From positions 62,001-126,000 of the forward strand of contig JADLHJ010000048.1 of the NCBI GenBank assembly GCA_020848835.1: a stretch of 64,000 nt of DNA, written 5' to 3'. Below, one piece after another: positions 33,437 through 42,951 of this stretch (positions are counted from its first letter, which is position 1; every line of letters starts with the position of its first letter). A program made the translations under genes and the position numbers. Origin of the DNA: Candidatus Hydrogenedentota bacterium. GTDB taxonomy: Bacteria; Hydrogenedentota; Hydrogenedentia; Hydrogenedentales; SLHB01. The notes under the pieces were generated by a model. That model was not told the DNA's origin, ran no database searches, and saw nothing but the letters and a program-made list of their open reading frames with translations.

Positions 33437-34576
33437 CTACATTTCCAGCGCGCGTTGATATCCGTCCAGCGCTGCTTGCGCCATTCCTTTGCGCGTAAAT
33501 TTTGCGGCGCGCTTCGGCCCCGCTACGCGCAGCTTGCTTTGCAGATCCGAATCGGACAGTAGCCGCGCAAGGTTGTGCTCCATATCTTCGATGTCCAGCG
33601 GCTCGCAATACGCCGCGGCGTCGCCTGCTACTTCTTTGATCGCAGCGATAGACGACGCAAGTACGGGCGTTCCGCTCGCCAATGCCTCCAGCACGGGCAA
33701 TCCGAATCCCTCGTAGATGGACACGTATACAAACGCGGAAGCGGCCGCGTAGATGGAAGGCAAGTCGTCTTGTTCCACATAACCGGTGAAATGAATACGG
33801 CCGCCCAGCTTCAGCCGTTCGATGTCCTCGAGCATGCCCTTGTGCAGCCACGCGCGGCGGCCCGCGATCACCAGCGTATGCGGGAGTCCCTTTTTTACGA
33901 GCTGCGCAAACGCGGTCGCAAGTCGCGTCAGGTTTTTGCGCGGTTGCAGTGCGCCGGTGTAGAGCACGTACTGCTCGGGTAAATGGTAGCGATGACGCGC
34001 GGCCTCGATTGTACTTTGCGCATGATTCGGATTGAACACCGGATCGACTGCGGGTGACACCACATCAATGCGATCGAGCGGCGTACCGTATACCTCGGAG
34101 ATTTCCTCGGCGATCGCGCGGGTCAATGCGAATACGCGCCGCGCACGGCGCAAGGTATTTGGTGTGAGCAACGCGAGGCGGCTGCGCATGCCTGGCGTGA
34201 AGAATTGCGGATGTTTCACCCAGCCCACGTCATGCACACTCACCACAAACGGGCATGGGCTCACCGGCGGCGCGTTGTATTGAACGTGCAGCAGTTCCGC
34301 GCCGCTGCGTTGTACCGCGCGCGGCAACGTAATCGGCACGCGCAGCAGCGACGACGTGCGCGGCAACGGCACGACGGGCCAATCCGCAAGCATCGAGGGC
34401 GATACGCCGCGCTGCGCGTACACCACGAAATCGCGGCGCGGCGCGAGTTCGCGCAACGCAAACAACAGCTCGCGCATGTACGTTTCGTTACCGCCCGCGC
34501 GGGAACCGATCGCGTGCGCGTCAATCCCGATGCGCGAGAGCGTGCTATCGCCGTGCGTGCGTTTGCCGCGCGCCAT
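33437..34576 (-). CDS. Glycosyltransferase family 4 protein
   Basis: This is a GT-B enzyme. Its N-terminal acceptor domain has RIGIDAHAIGSRAGGNETYMREL. The donor domain carries YVLYTGALQPRKNLTRLA and the EX7E motif in SIYEGFGLPVLEALASGTPVL, where the two glutamates bind the nucleotide-sugar. It transfers sugars to a lipid-linked or polysaccharide acceptor at the inner membrane. It is the last gene of a four-gene minus-strand operon; its start overlaps the preceding GT4 gene by 32 bases. Confidence 0.92.
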   Translation of the reverse strand: MARGKRTHGDSTLSRIGIDAHAIGSRAGGNETYMRELLFALRELAPRRDFVVYAQRGVSPSMLADWPVVPLPRTSSLLRVPITLPRAVQRSGAELLHVQYNAPPVSPCPFVVSVHDVGWVKHPQFFTPGMRSRLALLTPNTLRRARRVFALTRAIAEEISEVYGTPLDRIDVVSPAVDPVFNPNHAQSTIEAARHRYHLPEQYVLYTGALQPRKNLTRLATAFAQLVKKGLPHTLVIAGRRAWLHKGMLEDIERLKLGGRIHFTGYVEQDDLPSIYAAASAFVYVSIYEGFGLPVLEALASGTPVLASSIAAIKEVAGDAAAYCEPLDIEDMEHNLARLLSDSDLQSKLRVAGPKRAAKFTRKGMAQAALDGYQRALEM

Positions 34577-35705
34577 AATGTTCTATTGCCTCTCGATAGG
34601 TTTCCATCACCTGGCGCAGCATCGCGTCGATCGAAAAGTGCTGCTGCATGTGCGCCTGTGCCGCCGCGCCAATCGCGCGCAGGCTCGCGGGATCCTTCCA
34701 CCACAATTCTAGCGCATCCGCCAATGCCGTTGCGTCGCCCGGCGGCACGAGCAATCCGCCGTGCACCGATTCGCTCACGCCGCCGATGTCCGATGCGATG
34801 ACCGGCAGGCCCGCAGCCTGTGCTTCGAGAATCGCCGTCGGCAAACCTTCCTGCTGCACGGATGGCTGCGCGAAAATATCCATCGCGGAAAGTGCCGTGG
34901 GCAGATCGTCGCAAAAGCCCGTGAATTTCACGGTGCGATCCAACCCAAGCCGTTGCACTTGTTCTTCGAGTTCGGCCTTCGCGGGGCCTTGTCCCACAAT
35001 CATTGCACACAGCGTGGGGCACCGCTCGCGCAGTTTCGCCATTACATTGACCAGGTGCGTGTGTCCTTTCTCTACCGACACACGGCTGACTGTGCCAACC
35101 ACCACAGCGTCCTCGGCGATTCCGTGCGCCGCCCGAAAATCGGAGCGTTTGCTCGCTGCTGTCGTAGTTTCTATTCCCGTATGAATGATGCGAATGATCG
35201 ATTCCGGGGTGGGGCCTTTGCGGATGCGCGCTTTCATATGTTCGGAGACGGTAATCACGCGATCGAAATGCTTCAGCGCAAAATCGCGCTCGATCCACTG
35301 GTACACGAAACGGCGAAACGGCACGAAACCGTCCCACCAGCCATAGGCGCTCGCAATTGTCGCGCATGGGAAAAAATCGCGTCCAATTCCGATCATCGTA
35401 TTCGAGTGCGGGTCGTGTGCGTGGATCAAATCGATCTCATATTTGCCCACCAGTTCAAGCACTTTTGCGCGCGCTTTCCACCAGTTTCCCCGCGATTTCC
35501 AGGGGATGCGTTCTTCAGAAGGCGGTAGCCCGCGTTTGCGCGCCTGCTCGATAAAAATCTCGTCGAGTCCGGAAAAAGTGTCATACGGCACGCAGATGAT
35601 GTTGTAGCGATCCTTGGGCAAGTGCTTCATCAAGGTGAGCAGAATCGTGTGCGATCCGCCAAAGGCCCAACTGCGAATTAAGTACAGAACATTCAGCGGT
35701 TTCAC
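34545..35705 (-). CDS. Glycosyltransferase family 4 protein
   Basis: I place the start at the GTG at 35705, where GTGA overlaps the stop of the GH10-like gene. The protein then begins KPLNVLYLIRSWAFGGSHTIL, as GT4 enzymes do. The longer frame reads through the GH10 gene in another frame. The donor-domain motif is VSVEKGHTHLVNVMAKL, and the EX7E segment is SVQQEGLPTAILEAQAAGLPVIASD. The protein has 386 residues, normal for the family. Confidence 0.9.
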   Translation of the reverse strand: MKPLNVLYLIRSWAFGGSHTILLTLMKHLPKDRYNIICVPYDTFSGLDEIFIEQARKRGLPPSEERIPWKSRGNWWKARAKVLELVGKYEIDLIHAHDPHSNTMIGIGRDFFPCATIASAYGWWDGFVPFRRFVYQWIERDFALKHFDRVITVSEHMKARIRKGPTPESIIRIIHTGIETTTAASKRSDFRAAHGIAEDAVVVGTVSRVSVEKGHTHLVNVMAKLRERCPTLCAMIVGQGPAKAELEEQVQRLGLDRTVKFTGFCDDLPTALSAMDIFAQPSVQQEGLPTAILEAQAAGLPVIASDIGGVSESVHGGLLVPPGDATALADALELWWKDPASLRAIGAAAQAHMQQHFSIDAMLRQVMETYREAIEHYGARQTHARR

Positions 35706-37615
35706 GGAGTTTTCCACCCCGCGATCAATTTCTGCAAGCGTTCCAGCACAAGCTTCGGTTTGCCGTTCGCATCGCACAAACCGCCTGTCGTCACGGAAGA
35801 TTTCGTGTCCATGACGTCCCACCACGAAATCGACTGCACGCGCGGATCGGCATATGCAAAGGTAAAAATCATCTCCGCGTAGTCGGCCTGCGTTTGCTGC
35901 GTCCACGGTTCACGCCAATAACCCGATACCCAATCCGACCCATAGGTTGATGGCATTGAAGTTTCGGTGATGTGAATCGGTTTTCCCAATGCAGCGTAAC
36001 GATCGATCGTATCGATCAACGACGACGGAGTGACCGCTGGCCCTTGCAACCCGCCGAACGACTCGTTGAAATGAAAGCCGGGGTAGAACTGCAACCCGAC
36101 AGTATCAAGTTGCGAAACCGCCGCCTTCACATCATCGCCCTGAAGATACGAGAGGTAGGTGCGGTTCCAATCGTTTACCGGCGTGTTGTCGAGCTTGTAC
36201 ACGGTAAAGCGACGGCCGTAGTCGCCCTCATGCGCACCATTGACCAGCACGGTGAGCTTCTCTTGAGATGACGCCTGCTCGGTTGATTTTCCGAACAGCG
36301 CGCTCACATCGTTTCGCGGCAGGTTAACCACGTTCGTCACGTTTGGCTCATTCATCGCTTCCCATACCGCAAACGAATTGCCATAGGCGTCCAACAGCGC
36401 TTTCTCCTGCGCCAGCATCGAATCGCGCAACTTGTCCGGGGCCATGCCCCGCGCGCGATCCGGAAGGATGCCGTAGTCCTGAAGCCACACGACACCGTGC
36501 GCCTTCACCCCAAAGCCCTGCTTGCGCAGTTTCTCGATACCAAAGGTTTGCTCAATCGCAGTCTTGTCCACCGCGCCGCCGCGCGCATCCGTCCATCCCC
36601 AACCGAGTAACACGGTAGCGAGATCGAAACCCGCGTCGTAGGCGATTTTAAAGGCCTTCTGGTTATACGGGCTGCCCTCAAACACGCCAAACGAAAAATC
36701 GCCGCGCTGTCCTTGCTTCGCGATGGCCTCCCGCGCGCGCGCCAGTTCGAGTTCATCCCGCGTTTTCAACGCGTCGACCAACAGTTCGTCGGCGGCCTTT
36801 GCGCGCTCGGCGGGTGTTGTCTTTTGCATGACGGCATTGAACGCGTCGGCGAATTGTTTTGCATGCTCGCGAAAGCGCTTTGAAATTGCGGCTACCGCCG
36901 TGCGCGCCAGCTCAACATTGAGCTCCAACGCCAATGGTTCCTTGGACGCGACGAAACCTTCGCCGCCGTTATCCGCGCGCAATTGCAGCTTGCCATACCC
37001 GCGCGTTTCCCAGAACAACACCTGCGGCACGTAGCCTTTACCGGGCGCCACCATCAGCGCGGGCAAACCCTTCTCGCGCGGTTGACCCAGCTTGCGCGCC
37101 TCTTCGTCGTACACCGGCCAACAGGTCGCCTCCACCGCGCAATCGTTCGTGTCCGTCGCGTACATGAACTGATCGCCAATCGTGCCACGTTTGCGAAAGT
37201 CTTCCCATCGCATCAACTGACCCTGCGTGTCGTACGCCATCAGAACGATGCAGGAAGCGGCCGGCAGTTTCAGATCGATATTGGGTTCACCGCTATACGC
37301 GTAGATGCGTGGCGTGAATGGATACGCGCCAAGCCCGCTCCGCGCGACGACAGGATTCGGTTGGACAATCAGAAAGCCGCTCTTTACGGGAGTCTCCAAC
37401 GGTACGGTGAAACTACCGTCATTCCTGGATGCACCCTGTCCTTTGATGCTGAATGCGGCGTCTGCAACCGCGACGTAACAATGCGGGATGGCACCGCTAT
37501 CGGATTGCGATACTACCCGGCCGCGCAGTTCAGCCGCCTGCGCCCTTGTGACCAATACGGTAAAGATCACAATTGCGCATGATGCAATGCGGCGCTCAAT
37601 TGTCACTGAGTTCAT
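35702..37615 (-). CDS. GH10-like glycoside hydrolase with N-terminal beta-sandwich
   Basis: A signal peptide precedes a carboxypeptidase-regulatory-like beta module (LRGRVVSQSDSGAIPHCYVAVADAAF). A long helical linker follows, then a (beta/alpha)8 catalytic domain from about residue 305. The acid/base is Glu423 in WEAMNEPNVT and the nucleophile is Glu551 in PIHITETSMPS, matching the GH10 (endo-xylanase) pattern. The exact polymer cannot be told from sequence. It overlaps the transporter gene by four bases upstream and the GT4 gene by four bases downstream. Confidence 0.85.
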   Translation of the reverse strand: MNSVTIERRIASCAIVIFTVLVTRAQAAELRGRVVSQSDSGAIPHCYVAVADAAFSIKGQGASRNDGSFTVPLETPVKSGFLIVQPNPVVARSGLGAYPFTPRIYAYSGEPNIDLKLPAASCIVLMAYDTQGQLMRWEDFRKRGTIGDQFMYATDTNDCAVEATCWPVYDEEARKLGQPREKGLPALMVAPGKGYVPQVLFWETRGYGKLQLRADNGGEGFVASKEPLALELNVELARTAVAAISKRFREHAKQFADAFNAVMQKTTPAERAKAADELLVDALKTRDELELARAREAIAKQGQRGDFSFGVFEGSPYNQKAFKIAYDAGFDLATVLLGWGWTDARGGAVDKTAIEQTFGIEKLRKQGFGVKAHGVVWLQDYGILPDRARGMAPDKLRDSMLAQEKALLDAYGNSFAVWEAMNEPNVTNVVNLPRNDVSALFGKSTEQASSQEKLTVLVNGAHEGDYGRRFTVYKLDNTPVNDWNRTYLSYLQGDDVKAAVSQLDTVGLQFYPGFHFNESFGGLQGPAVTPSSLIDTIDRYAALGKPIHITETSMPSTYGSDWVSGYWREPWTQQTQADYAEMIFTFAYADPRVQSISWWDVMDTKSSVTTGGLCDANGKPKLVLERLQKLIAGWKTP

Positions 37616-38952
37616 GCGCGCGGCTTTACTTTCCAGGTGAACAGCAAGAGGACAAACGCAATGATCGTCGATATGAGCGTCAGCGCGATCACGATGTTCC
37701 AGGCAGTCGGCGTGTCATACACTTCCTTGTAATGCTTCAAAACCGAACCGAAACCCTTCGCGTGCGTTGTCCTTCCCAGGTATCCAAGCAGGCCAATGAA
37801 ACCCGCCGCTGTTCCTATCGCTTTTTTCGACGTTAGATCCAAGGCAATGATTGTAATCAGATTGATTACGGGATAAATAAAAAAGCCAATCACGACAAGC
37901 ATTGCCATGTCGAAATTGATATGACCTTTTGGCATCAGATAAATCGCCGCGTAGGCCGCGATAATGGGGATCATGCACAGCGCCGCAATCTTGCCGCGCC
38001 GCCCGCCCATCTTGTCAGAAACCCAACCGAGGAAAATAGTCGAAGGAATGCCGCCCCACTCAAGCAGCAACACCGCAATACCGCCTTCCGACAGCGTAGC
38101 GCCCTTTACTTCCTTGAGATACAGCGGCCCCCAATCGATCATTGCGTAGCGCGTGATGTATGCAAAAAAATTCGCGATCGCCAGCAGCCAAATCCATTTG
38201 TGCGTGAGTACGTTGTGCACGAAAAGTTCGTAGAACGACAGTTCACGTTCGTTCACGCCATGCACGCGCTCATGTTCCGTGTAGTCGTCGCGATACTCTT
38301 CGATTGGTGGCAGGCCGCAGGACTGTGGTGTATCGCGCAGGCGCAACAGCAAATACACCGCGCCAATCAGCGCAAGCACTCCGGGCACGTAGAAGGCGTA
38401 TTCCCATCCGCCAAGCCGCGACGCAGACTCCGCGGCGATTACTCCCGCAATTCCACCACCGACGTTATGCGAGGTGTTCCAGGTACTGAATGTCAGCCCG
38501 CGTTCTTTTTCGCTGAACCAATGCCCCATGGAACGCCCGCAGGGCGACCAGCCCATCCCTTGAAACAGCCCATTCAAGATCCACAGGTAGAAATGCGTGC
38601 TGTAGTCCGCCGACGCGCCAAATGCAAAATTGCAGAACGCCGTGAGCATCAGTCCCACGCTCATGAACACGCGCGGATTGCTCTTGTCCGACAGCGCGCC
38701 CATAAAGAATTTGCCGACGCCATAGCTGATTGCCGTCGCCGCGAGGATATTGCCGATGTTCGCGTCGTCGTACCCGAGCGCATGTTTCATTTCACCGGCC
38801 ACCACGCCGACGTTGTTGCGCACCAGGTAATAGGTCGCGTAGCCGATAAAGGTTGCTTCCAGAATCTGCCAGCGTAAACGCGGATACCGCCTTTTCACTT
38901 CTTCATCGGGAAGCCGCTCGACATGCGGTGCAGGCGCGAACCAGCCAAACAT
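37612..38952 (-). CDS. OPA-type transporter (GlpT/UhpT-like MFS)
   Basis: This is a 12-helix transporter with the organophosphate:Pi antiporter signatures YATYYLVRNNVGVVAGEMK at the start and QGMGWSPCGRSMGHWFSEKERG in helix 4. The central loop and the second half (WGPLYLKEVKGATLSEGG) also match. Members exchange hexose- or glycerol-phosphate for phosphate. The start has AAGGGG six bases upstream, and a perfect 12 bp palindrome lies about 35 bases upstream. It leads the operon containing the GH10-like hydrolase and two GT4 genes, which is an unusual partnership for an OPA carrier. Confidence 0.9.
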   Translation of the reverse strand: MFGWFAPAPHVERLPDEEVKRRYPRLRWQILEATFIGYATYYLVRNNVGVVAGEMKHALGYDDANIGNILAATAISYGVGKFFMGALSDKSNPRVFMSVGLMLTAFCNFAFGASADYSTHFYLWILNGLFQGMGWSPCGRSMGHWFSEKERGLTFSTWNTSHNVGGGIAGVIAAESASRLGGWEYAFYVPGVLALIGAVYLLLRLRDTPQSCGLPPIEEYRDDYTEHERVHGVNERELSFYELFVHNVLTHKWIWLLAIANFFAYITRYAMIDWGPLYLKEVKGATLSEGGIAVLLLEWGGIPSTIFLGWVSDKMGGRRGKIAALCMIPIIAAYAAIYLMPKGHINFDMAMLVVIGFFIYPVINLITIIALDLTSKKAIGTAAGFIGLLGYLGRTTHAKGFGSVLKHYKEVYDTPTAWNIVIALTLISTIIAFVLLLFTWKVKPRA

Positions 38953-38985
38953 GAATTGCCCCTTAAGTCCCCGTCTCGAATTTTG

Positions 38986-38997
38986 ACTTGCGCAAGT
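38986..38997. promoter_or_regulatory. Perfect 12 bp palindrome upstream of the OPA transporter
   Basis: ACTTGCGCAAGT reads the same on both strands and sits about 34 bases upstream of the transporter start codon. It is a candidate operator or an overlapping promoter element; no regulator gene is adjacent. Confidence 0.45.
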
Positions 38998-39077
38998 GTA
39001 ACTGTCCGAGCCGCAAAGTCCAATCGGCGTTCACTTCGGACCTTCGTTTGCGTACAATGCGCGCCGCGAATCTTTAA

Positions 39078-39094
39078 GGCCGCATATTGCGACC
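39078..39094. promoter_or_regulatory. Paired 17 bp dyad, copy 1
   Basis: The imperfect dyad GGCCGCATATTGCGACC differs at one base from the copy at 39152-39168. It lies in the divergent region between the OPA transporter and the SGNH hydrolase. Confidence 0.55.
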
Positions 39095-39105
39095 TTAGAC
39101 GATTT

Positions 39106-39126
39106 CTGGAACATTCTATGTTCCAG
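39106..39126. promoter_or_regulatory. Perfect palindrome with 9 bp arms
   Basis: The arms CTGGAACAT and ATGTTCCAG are separated by TCT. It sits between the two copies of the 17 bp dyad in the divergent promoter region. Confidence 0.6.
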
Positions 39127-39151
39127 CTTACAGCAAAGGAAAAAGCAAGGT

Positions 39152-39168
39152 GGCCGCAAATTGCGACC
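39152..39168. promoter_or_regulatory. Paired 17 bp dyad, copy 2
   Basis: GGCCGCAAATTGCGACC matches the copy at 39078-39094 at 16 of 17 positions. It lies about 20 bases before the SGNH hydrolase start. Confidence 0.55.
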
Positions 39169-39188
39169 GCCCCAAAAGAAGGTAAACC

Positions 39189-40142
39189 GTGTACTTAAGT
39201 CACCTCATTACGCGCATCGCTATCCTTATGTCGTTAGCGACACTGTCCAATACGGCATTCGCCGAACCACTTGCCGAAGCGCTGGAGAAAGGCTCCGTGA
39301 AGCGAATCGTGTTTCTGGGCGACAGCATCACCTACGATGGCCGTTACGTCGTGGATTTCGAGGCGTGGCTGCGCACGCGCTACCCCGAACGGCCCTTTGA
39401 AATTATCAACGTTGGCCTTCCCAGCGAAACCGTGTCGGGCCTGTCCGAAGAAGGTCATGCAGACGGAAAGTTCCCGCGCCCCGTGGTGTTCGATCGTCTC
39501 GCCAGTGTCCTCGAAAAGACAAAGTCCGATCTCATCTTCGCGTGCTATGGAATGAATTGCGGCATCTACAAACCGCTCGACGAAGAACGCTTCGCGCGCT
39601 ACCGAGATGGCATCACCAGGTTGCACGACGCAGCGGTGAAATCGGGCGCGCGTATCGTGCATATCACGCCGCCGATGTACGATGCGAAGAACGCGCCCGA
39701 TCATGTCGCGGAGTACAACGATGTGCTTGGCAAGTACAGCGAATGGGTCCTCTCCAAGCGTGCGGACGGCTGGGAAGTGGCTGACTTACATGGCCCTATG
39801 ACTGCGGAATTCAATCGTCGTCGCGCAACGGATCCGGCATTCACGTTTACACCCGACGGCGTCCATCCCGATGATGCGGGGCATTGGTTCATTGCGCAGC
39901 AACTCTTTGCATACTGCGGGGATGCCAAGGCAGCAGCCGCCGCAACCCCGGACGATTTGCTCGATCACAAAGTGGACGCGCTTCCATTGTTGAGTACCCG
40001 TATGCAGCTTTGGCGAAATGCTTGGCTTTCGGCAACGGGCTATAAACACCCCTTTGTGCCCGCGGGCATGAAGCTGGAAGAGGCGGAAGCCGCCGCCGCG
40101 GATCTGGATCAAGAGATTAAAGACGCGCTCTGTGATTGCTAG
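39189..40142 (+). CDS. Secreted SGNH/GDSL hydrolase
   Basis: A signal peptide (LITRIAILMSLATLSNTAFA) precedes block I GDS with nucleophile Ser46 (VFLGDSITYDG). Block II/III residues follow in NVGLPSETVSG and FACYGMNCG, and block V is the catalytic Asp/His pair in PDGVHPDDAGH. It probably deacetylates or de-esterifies a carbohydrate or lipid in the periplasm. The GTG start has AGAAGG seven bases upstream. The gene converges with the membrane protein at 40139, the two stops overlapping by four bases. Confidence 0.9.
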   Translation: MYLSHLITRIAILMSLATLSNTAFAEPLAEALEKGSVKRIVFLGDSITYDGRYVVDFEAWLRTRYPERPFEIINVGLPSETVSGLSEEGHADGKFPRPVVFDRLASVLEKTKSDLIFACYGMNCGIYKPLDEERFARYRDGITRLHDAAVKSGARIVHITPPMYDAKNAPDHVAEYNDVLGKYSEWVLSKRADGWEVADLHGPMTAEFNRRRATDPAFTFTPDGVHPDDAGHWFIAQQLFAYCGDAKAAAAATPDDLLDHKVDALPLLSTRMQLWRNAWLSATGYKHPFVPAGMKLEEAEAAAADLDQEIKDALCDC

Positions 40143-41980
40143 TTCCGCGCAGTAACGCTGTACAGGCGCGCGTCACCGTGTGTATTCGTTTGCGTTAATT
40201 CGGGCATCGACGCGAATGCACTTTCTAACGCGTTCCGGTTTCGCGCATCCGATGGAAGGAACACGTGCGCTACGCACCATCGCTGCAGGAATTCCGCGCG
40301 ATAAGCAGCACTGGCCTCGGTTGAAAAAAACGTGTTCACTTCTTCGCGTATATTCGCGCCTTGATCGGACAGCGCGAGACCGCCGTAACCGCCGAGTACG
40401 GTCACGCCATCGCGCAGCGAGAGAATATCGTTGTACGGCGCGGGCGCGGCAATAGTCCCAGACTGCAACGTCGTCAAACATTCCGCATCGTCTTTATTTA
40501 AATAGGCGGCGTGCATGCCAATGTCCGAGGCCAGGCCGGGCCGCATGCCCAGCGGGCCCTGGAAGACCAGATTTGAAACGAGCAACGACGATACACCGCA
40601 CACGGCGACGACAGCGATCGCCGCACGCGCCGCCATCGGCCATTGGGCGCGTGCATGTTCCAAGGATTGCGCGGCGAGCAGCGCCAGTGGAATGCCGAGA
40701 AACACCAGCATGCGCTGGGGAGAAAAGCGGAGGAACCATCCTTGACCGAATGCGGAAACAGCGATAGCCGTGAACACGAGAAACCACACGATCACCCAGT
40801 CCAGCTCTTGTTGCTCGCCGCGCGCCGCGCCGGTAAAGCTCCATACCGCGCCGCATAAAAATCCCATCAGTGCAAAGTCAGACACGCGCAACGCTGCCGC
40901 GTGATCCGCTCCAACCAACAACGTCCCGTAGTAGGCCTGATATAGAAAAAACAGGGCAACATAAGTGAGCAGGTAACCGGTGCAACCAAACGCGACAATT
41001 CGAAATGGCCCATTCAATCCGCGCAGATTCCTGACAACCGTTGGTACCGCGATAAGGAGCAGCGGGAATCCCGCACTGATATAGGAAGTGAGCCACGCTT
41101 CCTGCCGCACCACCGACAGCGTATTGCCAAACACGCTCACATGCCGCATCATCACCAGCGTCGCGCACAGCACACCAAGCACCAAGGGCACCGCGAGCGC
41201 GATTAGCTTTCGCAGTACCTGCGCATCCCGGAAGAGATACAGAAGCGCGATCGTGCCCAGCGGCGGTCCCAGCCGCGCGTTGAACAATGCGCAGAGGAAC
41301 AACATCGCCTGGCCGAATCGCAAGTGTGTGTTGCAGGGATTTCGCCACGCGGTCAGGCATGTCGTAAATCCGGCGAAGCCGAGCGCAAGTGGCATCGTGT
41401 AATACATGCGCGTCATCAGTAGCTGCGGCGAGAGGTTCGTGCCTTCAACGAGATCGTAGATGGCGAAACGGTAGAACCATTGCGAGAACGACACCGAATC
41501 GGTGACGCCCGAAACGGCAGCGATCGCGTAGACAACTCCGCCCAATCCGCCGCTGCATGTGAACAAGAGAAATGCGGGCATTGCGTAGCGCGGCGCAACC
41601 GCTCGTAACAGGTGATACACCGCAAGCAAATAACACAACCCGGCAAGGCCGTTTACGATACCGAGCATGACGAATTCGGAAACTCTCAATGACGATGCAA
41701 GCTCTCCCGCTGCGCCGTAGACCACATAGGTTGGATGCAGAAAGAAGCGGACCGAATGATCGCCAATCGGAGACTGGCACGTCGCGTACGGGGAGTGAAA
41801 TCCTGTCTCAAACATCCGCATCGCGTGAAGATAGATCGCGCTATCCGGTTTGTGTAGACCTGTCGGCACTACGTCGCCGGAAGCACCATACAGCACAAGC
41901 GCATGCACCAAAGGTTGCATCAGCGCAAAGAACGCGCCTACGAACCATACAAACAACGGCGTGTTGCGGACCCAGCTCAC
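40139..41980 (-). CDS. Large polytopic membrane protein (GT-C-like)
   Basis: The protein has 613 residues with roughly 11-12 hydrophobic helices. Its first periplasmic loop has an acidic, substrate-binding-like segment (PTGLHKPDSAIYLHAMRMFETG), and it has a C-terminal periplasmic tail (QSGTIAAPAPYNDILSLRDG to LQRWCVAHVFLPSDA). This layout is that of GT-C type glycosyltransferases or O-antigen-related membrane proteins, but no diagnostic motif identifies it. It starts in a four-base ATGA overlap with the GT2 gene and is the last gene of that operon. Confidence 0.8.
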   Translation of the reverse strand: MSWVRNTPLFVWFVGAFFALMQPLVHALVLYGASGDVVPTGLHKPDSAIYLHAMRMFETGFHSPYATCQSPIGDHSVRFFLHPTYVVYGAAGELASSLRVSEFVMLGIVNGLAGLCYLLAVYHLLRAVAPRYAMPAFLLFTCSGGLGGVVYAIAAVSGVTDSVSFSQWFYRFAIYDLVEGTNLSPQLLMTRMYYTMPLALGFAGFTTCLTAWRNPCNTHLRFGQAMLFLCALFNARLGPPLGTIALLYLFRDAQVLRKLIALAVPLVLGVLCATLVMMRHVSVFGNTLSVVRQEAWLTSYISAGFPLLLIAVPTVVRNLRGLNGPFRIVAFGCTGYLLTYVALFFLYQAYYGTLLVGADHAAALRVSDFALMGFLCGAVWSFTGAARGEQQELDWVIVWFLVFTAIAVSAFGQGWFLRFSPQRMLVFLGIPLALLAAQSLEHARAQWPMAARAAIAVVAVCGVSSLLVSNLVFQGPLGMRPGLASDIGMHAAYLNKDDAECLTTLQSGTIAAPAPYNDILSLRDGVTVLGGYGGLALSDQGANIREEVNTFFSTEASAAYRAEFLQRWCVAHVFLPSDARNRNALESAFASMPELTQTNTHGDARLYSVTARN

Positions 41981-42951
41981 TTCGGGTCTCGTGCGGGAGT
42001 CAGTAAAGCATCAAACTGCTCCGCGGAAATCACACGCATCGACTGTATGCGCGTGCGCTCGCGCAGTGCCCAAGGCAAGGTCGCCACGATTCGCACGATG
42101 CTGTCGATCAGAACAATCACTGCGCCGATTAAACCAAACTCAGTCCGTGCCGATGTCAGCAGCATTCCAGCCTGGTGTTTGTTTTCGCGAACGATTGCCT
42201 CTCGATGCCGCGACAGCGTGGACACCGGGAAATTCTTGAGCACCAGCAGCACGTGGTTCCGAAAGCACTGCTGCGAACGCCACCACGTCTTCCCGCCCAG
42301 GCTCGCCGAGCCCACGTGATAAGCGCACGCATCCGGAACCAGCGCACACGAGTATCCCGCGAGCCGTGCGCGCATGCAGAGATCGACATCCTCGAAGTAC
42401 GCGACGAAGGTCTCGTCGAGCAGACCTACCTTTTCCAGCACCTCGCGCGGATATAACGCCGCGCCGCCTGATACGCCAAAGATGGTCTCCGGCAGTGTCA
42501 GCGCCTCGCGCGACATGCGAAACCCGATCGCCTCCGGCCGTCCGCCTTGCGACACGCGATCCCCCGCGGCCCACACGCGATCGCGATCCGAATCGAGCAA
42601 CACGAGAGGCGCATGAAGCGCGGTTGGTTCGGCCTGCGCAGCATTGAGCATGCGTTCAATACAATCGGCGGCAAGCGTCATATCATTGTTGAGCAATAAA
42701 ATGTAGGGACACGTTGTCGCGCGTATGCCGTCGTTTGCGGCCTTGCAGAATCCGCCGTTGGTTTCGCGTCTCACCACGCGCACTTCCGTAAACGCAACCA
42801 CGGCCCGCGCGATGTCCTCGGTCGATCCGTCGTCAACTACGATTACTTCAACAGCCTTGTGCGTTTGTGCGTTTAACGATTCCAGACACCGCACGAGGAG
42901 ATCGCAATGGTCTAATGTGGGAATTACCACCGAAAGCGCGGGAAGGTTCAC
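41977..42951 (-). CDS. Family-2 glycosyltransferase (rhamnosyltransferase-like)
   Basis: I start at the GTG at 42951 (MNLPALSVVIPTLDHCDLL), where GTGA overlaps the stop of the flippase gene. It has the GT2 hallmarks EVIVVDDGSTEDI, LLLNNDMTLAADCIERML and VAYFEDVDLCMRARLAGY. A C-terminal hydrophobic segment (FGLIGAVIVLIDSIVRIVATLPWAL) may anchor it to the membrane. It adds a sugar to a growing lipid-linked glycan. The longer frame reads back into the flippase gene and is not coding. Confidence 0.92.
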   Translation of the reverse strand: MNLPALSVVIPTLDHCDLLVRCLESLNAQTHKAVEVIVVDDGSTEDIARAVVAFTEVRVVRRETNGGFCKAANDGIRATTCPYILLLNNDMTLAADCIERMLNAAQAEPTALHAPLVLLDSDRDRVWAAGDRVSQGGRPEAIGFRMSREALTLPETIFGVSGGAALYPREVLEKVGLLDETFVAYFEDVDLCMRARLAGYSCALVPDACAYHVGSASLGGKTWWRSQQCFRNHVLLVLKNFPVSTLSRHREAIVRENKHQAGMLLTSARTEFGLIGAVIVLIDSIVRIVATLPWALRERTRIQSMRVISAEQFDALLTPARDPK

